14,618 nucleotides of DNA from Prevotella sp. (lineage in GTDB: Bacteria > Bacteroidota > Bacteroidia > Bacteroidales > Bacteroidaceae). Within the stretch, counting starts at the first letter, position 1. Every line of letters begins with the position of its first letter. The stretch covers positions 1-14,618 of the forward strand of contig DMYZ01000200.1 in the NCBI GenBank assembly GCA_003483565.1, in the 5' to 3' direction. Positions 14,147 to 14,618 of this stretch are shown piece by piece. Both the position numbers and the translations under genes were made by a program. Below the pieces are notes generated by a model. That model saw only the letters and a list, made by a program, of their open reading frames with translations, was not told the DNA's origin and ran no database searches.

Positions 14147-14618
14147 ATGAGATATTCTATTCGATATACTTTAATATTTCTCGTTGCTCTTTGTGGCAGC
14201 CTTTCTATGTCTGCACAGAATGACAGAACTTTTATCCGAATGGGTAATCGCGCTTATCATAGCCGGCAATGGAGTAAGGCCGAGACGTTTTATCGAAAGT
14301 CTTTGGCTCGTAATAATCGTAATTCTCAGGCGGTCTATAATTTAGGATGCGCATTGATGCAGCAAGGAAAAGATTCTTTGGCTGTAAGTAAGTTTCTAAA
14401 AGCCGCTAAATTGGAGCCGAACCCTATTCGTCGTGCCAAAAGTTATTATAACATAGGCGTGATGTGTGAGGGTAATCAGAAATATGCTCCTGCTATTAAC
14501 TATTATGAAGAGTGTTTGCGCAATAATCCATCAGATAATCAAGCACGTTATAATTTAGTCCTTTGCAAGAAACTTCTGAAGAATAATCCAAAGCAGAATA
14601 AGAATAACAAAGATAATA
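14147..14618 (+). CDS. batC: BatC, TPR protein, 3' end outside window
   Basis: The first 157 residues of an exported tetratricopeptide-repeat protein, running off the window end. It starts at ATG 14147, three bases after batB. A signal peptide covers about 1-23 (TLIFLVALCGSLSMSA before Gln24). TPR-like helix pairs cover about 28-57 (GNRAYHSRQWSKAETFYRKSL), 60-92 (AVYNLGCALMQQGKDSLAVSKF) and 97-129 (YYNIGVMCEGNQKYAPAINYYEECL). A Lys/Asn-rich low-complexity stretch (145-157) begins at the cut, as in other BatC proteins, whose C-terminal half is often charged. It probably works as a periplasmic scaffold for the Bat complex. Confidence 0.9.
   Translation, partial: MRYSIRYTLIFLVALCGSLSMSAQNDRTFIRMGNRAYHSRQWSKAETFYRKSLARNNRNSQAVYNLGCALMQQGKDSLAVSKFLKAAKLEPNPIRRAKSYYNIGVMCEGNQKYAPAINYYEECLRNNPSDNQARYNLVLCKKLLKNNPKQNKNNKDN

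Overview
The window looks like a stretch of core chromosome from a low-GC Bacteroidales bacterium, most likely a Prevotella-type organism. Three things point there: promoters of the Bacteroidetes form (TTTG, about 20 bases, TAnnTTTG) in place of sigma70 boxes; the absence of clear Shine-Dalgarno sites; and the gene set, which includes a Bat (Bacteroides aerotolerance) operon, a DPP5-like S9 peptidase and a long OmpA-type porin. I see no insertion sequence, integrase, phage gene or CRISPR array.

Layout. 1-642: the 3' part of a GH25 muramidase (+). 757-1071: a minus-strand tRNA unit with its own promoter, tRNA-Ser(GCT), tRNA-Glu(CTC) and a terminator-like hairpin. 1248-3546: a small DUF4250 protein followed by a secreted S9 dipeptidyl-peptidase (+). 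3543-3596: a perfect 54-bp palindrome acting as a shared terminator with the convergent gene. 3604-4458 (-): an unrecognised protein with a very acidic C-terminal tail. 4473-4582: divergent promoters. 4589-7486 (+): a tight three-gene unit of rarA (replication-fork recombination ATPase), a D-2-hydroxyacid dehydrogenase and a UPF0126/TRIC-family membrane protein. 7759-8901: a monocistronic OmpA-like outer-membrane protein with its own promoter and intrinsic terminator. 9113 to the window end: the Bat operon, i.e. MoxR ATPase, DUF58 protein, a BatD-like two-TM protein, BatA, BatB and the 5' part of TPR protein BatC.

How the genes work together. In the Bat operon a MoxR AAA+ ATPase is made with a cytosolic VWA-like DUF58 protein, two membrane-anchored VWA proteins with intact MIDAS metal sites (BatA and BatB), a membrane protein with domains on both sides of the membrane, and an exported TPR protein. 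This fits a MoxR/VWA chaperone-like module at the inner membrane and in the periplasm, linked in Bacteroides to oxygen tolerance; its substrate is not known. The OmpA protein (outer membrane to peptidoglycan), the S9 peptidase and the GH25 muramidase are separate envelope functions.

The least explained items are the acidic-tail protein, the 54-bp palindrome that contains a stop codon, and the near-leaderless arrangement at rarA with a two-codon ORF overlapping its start.
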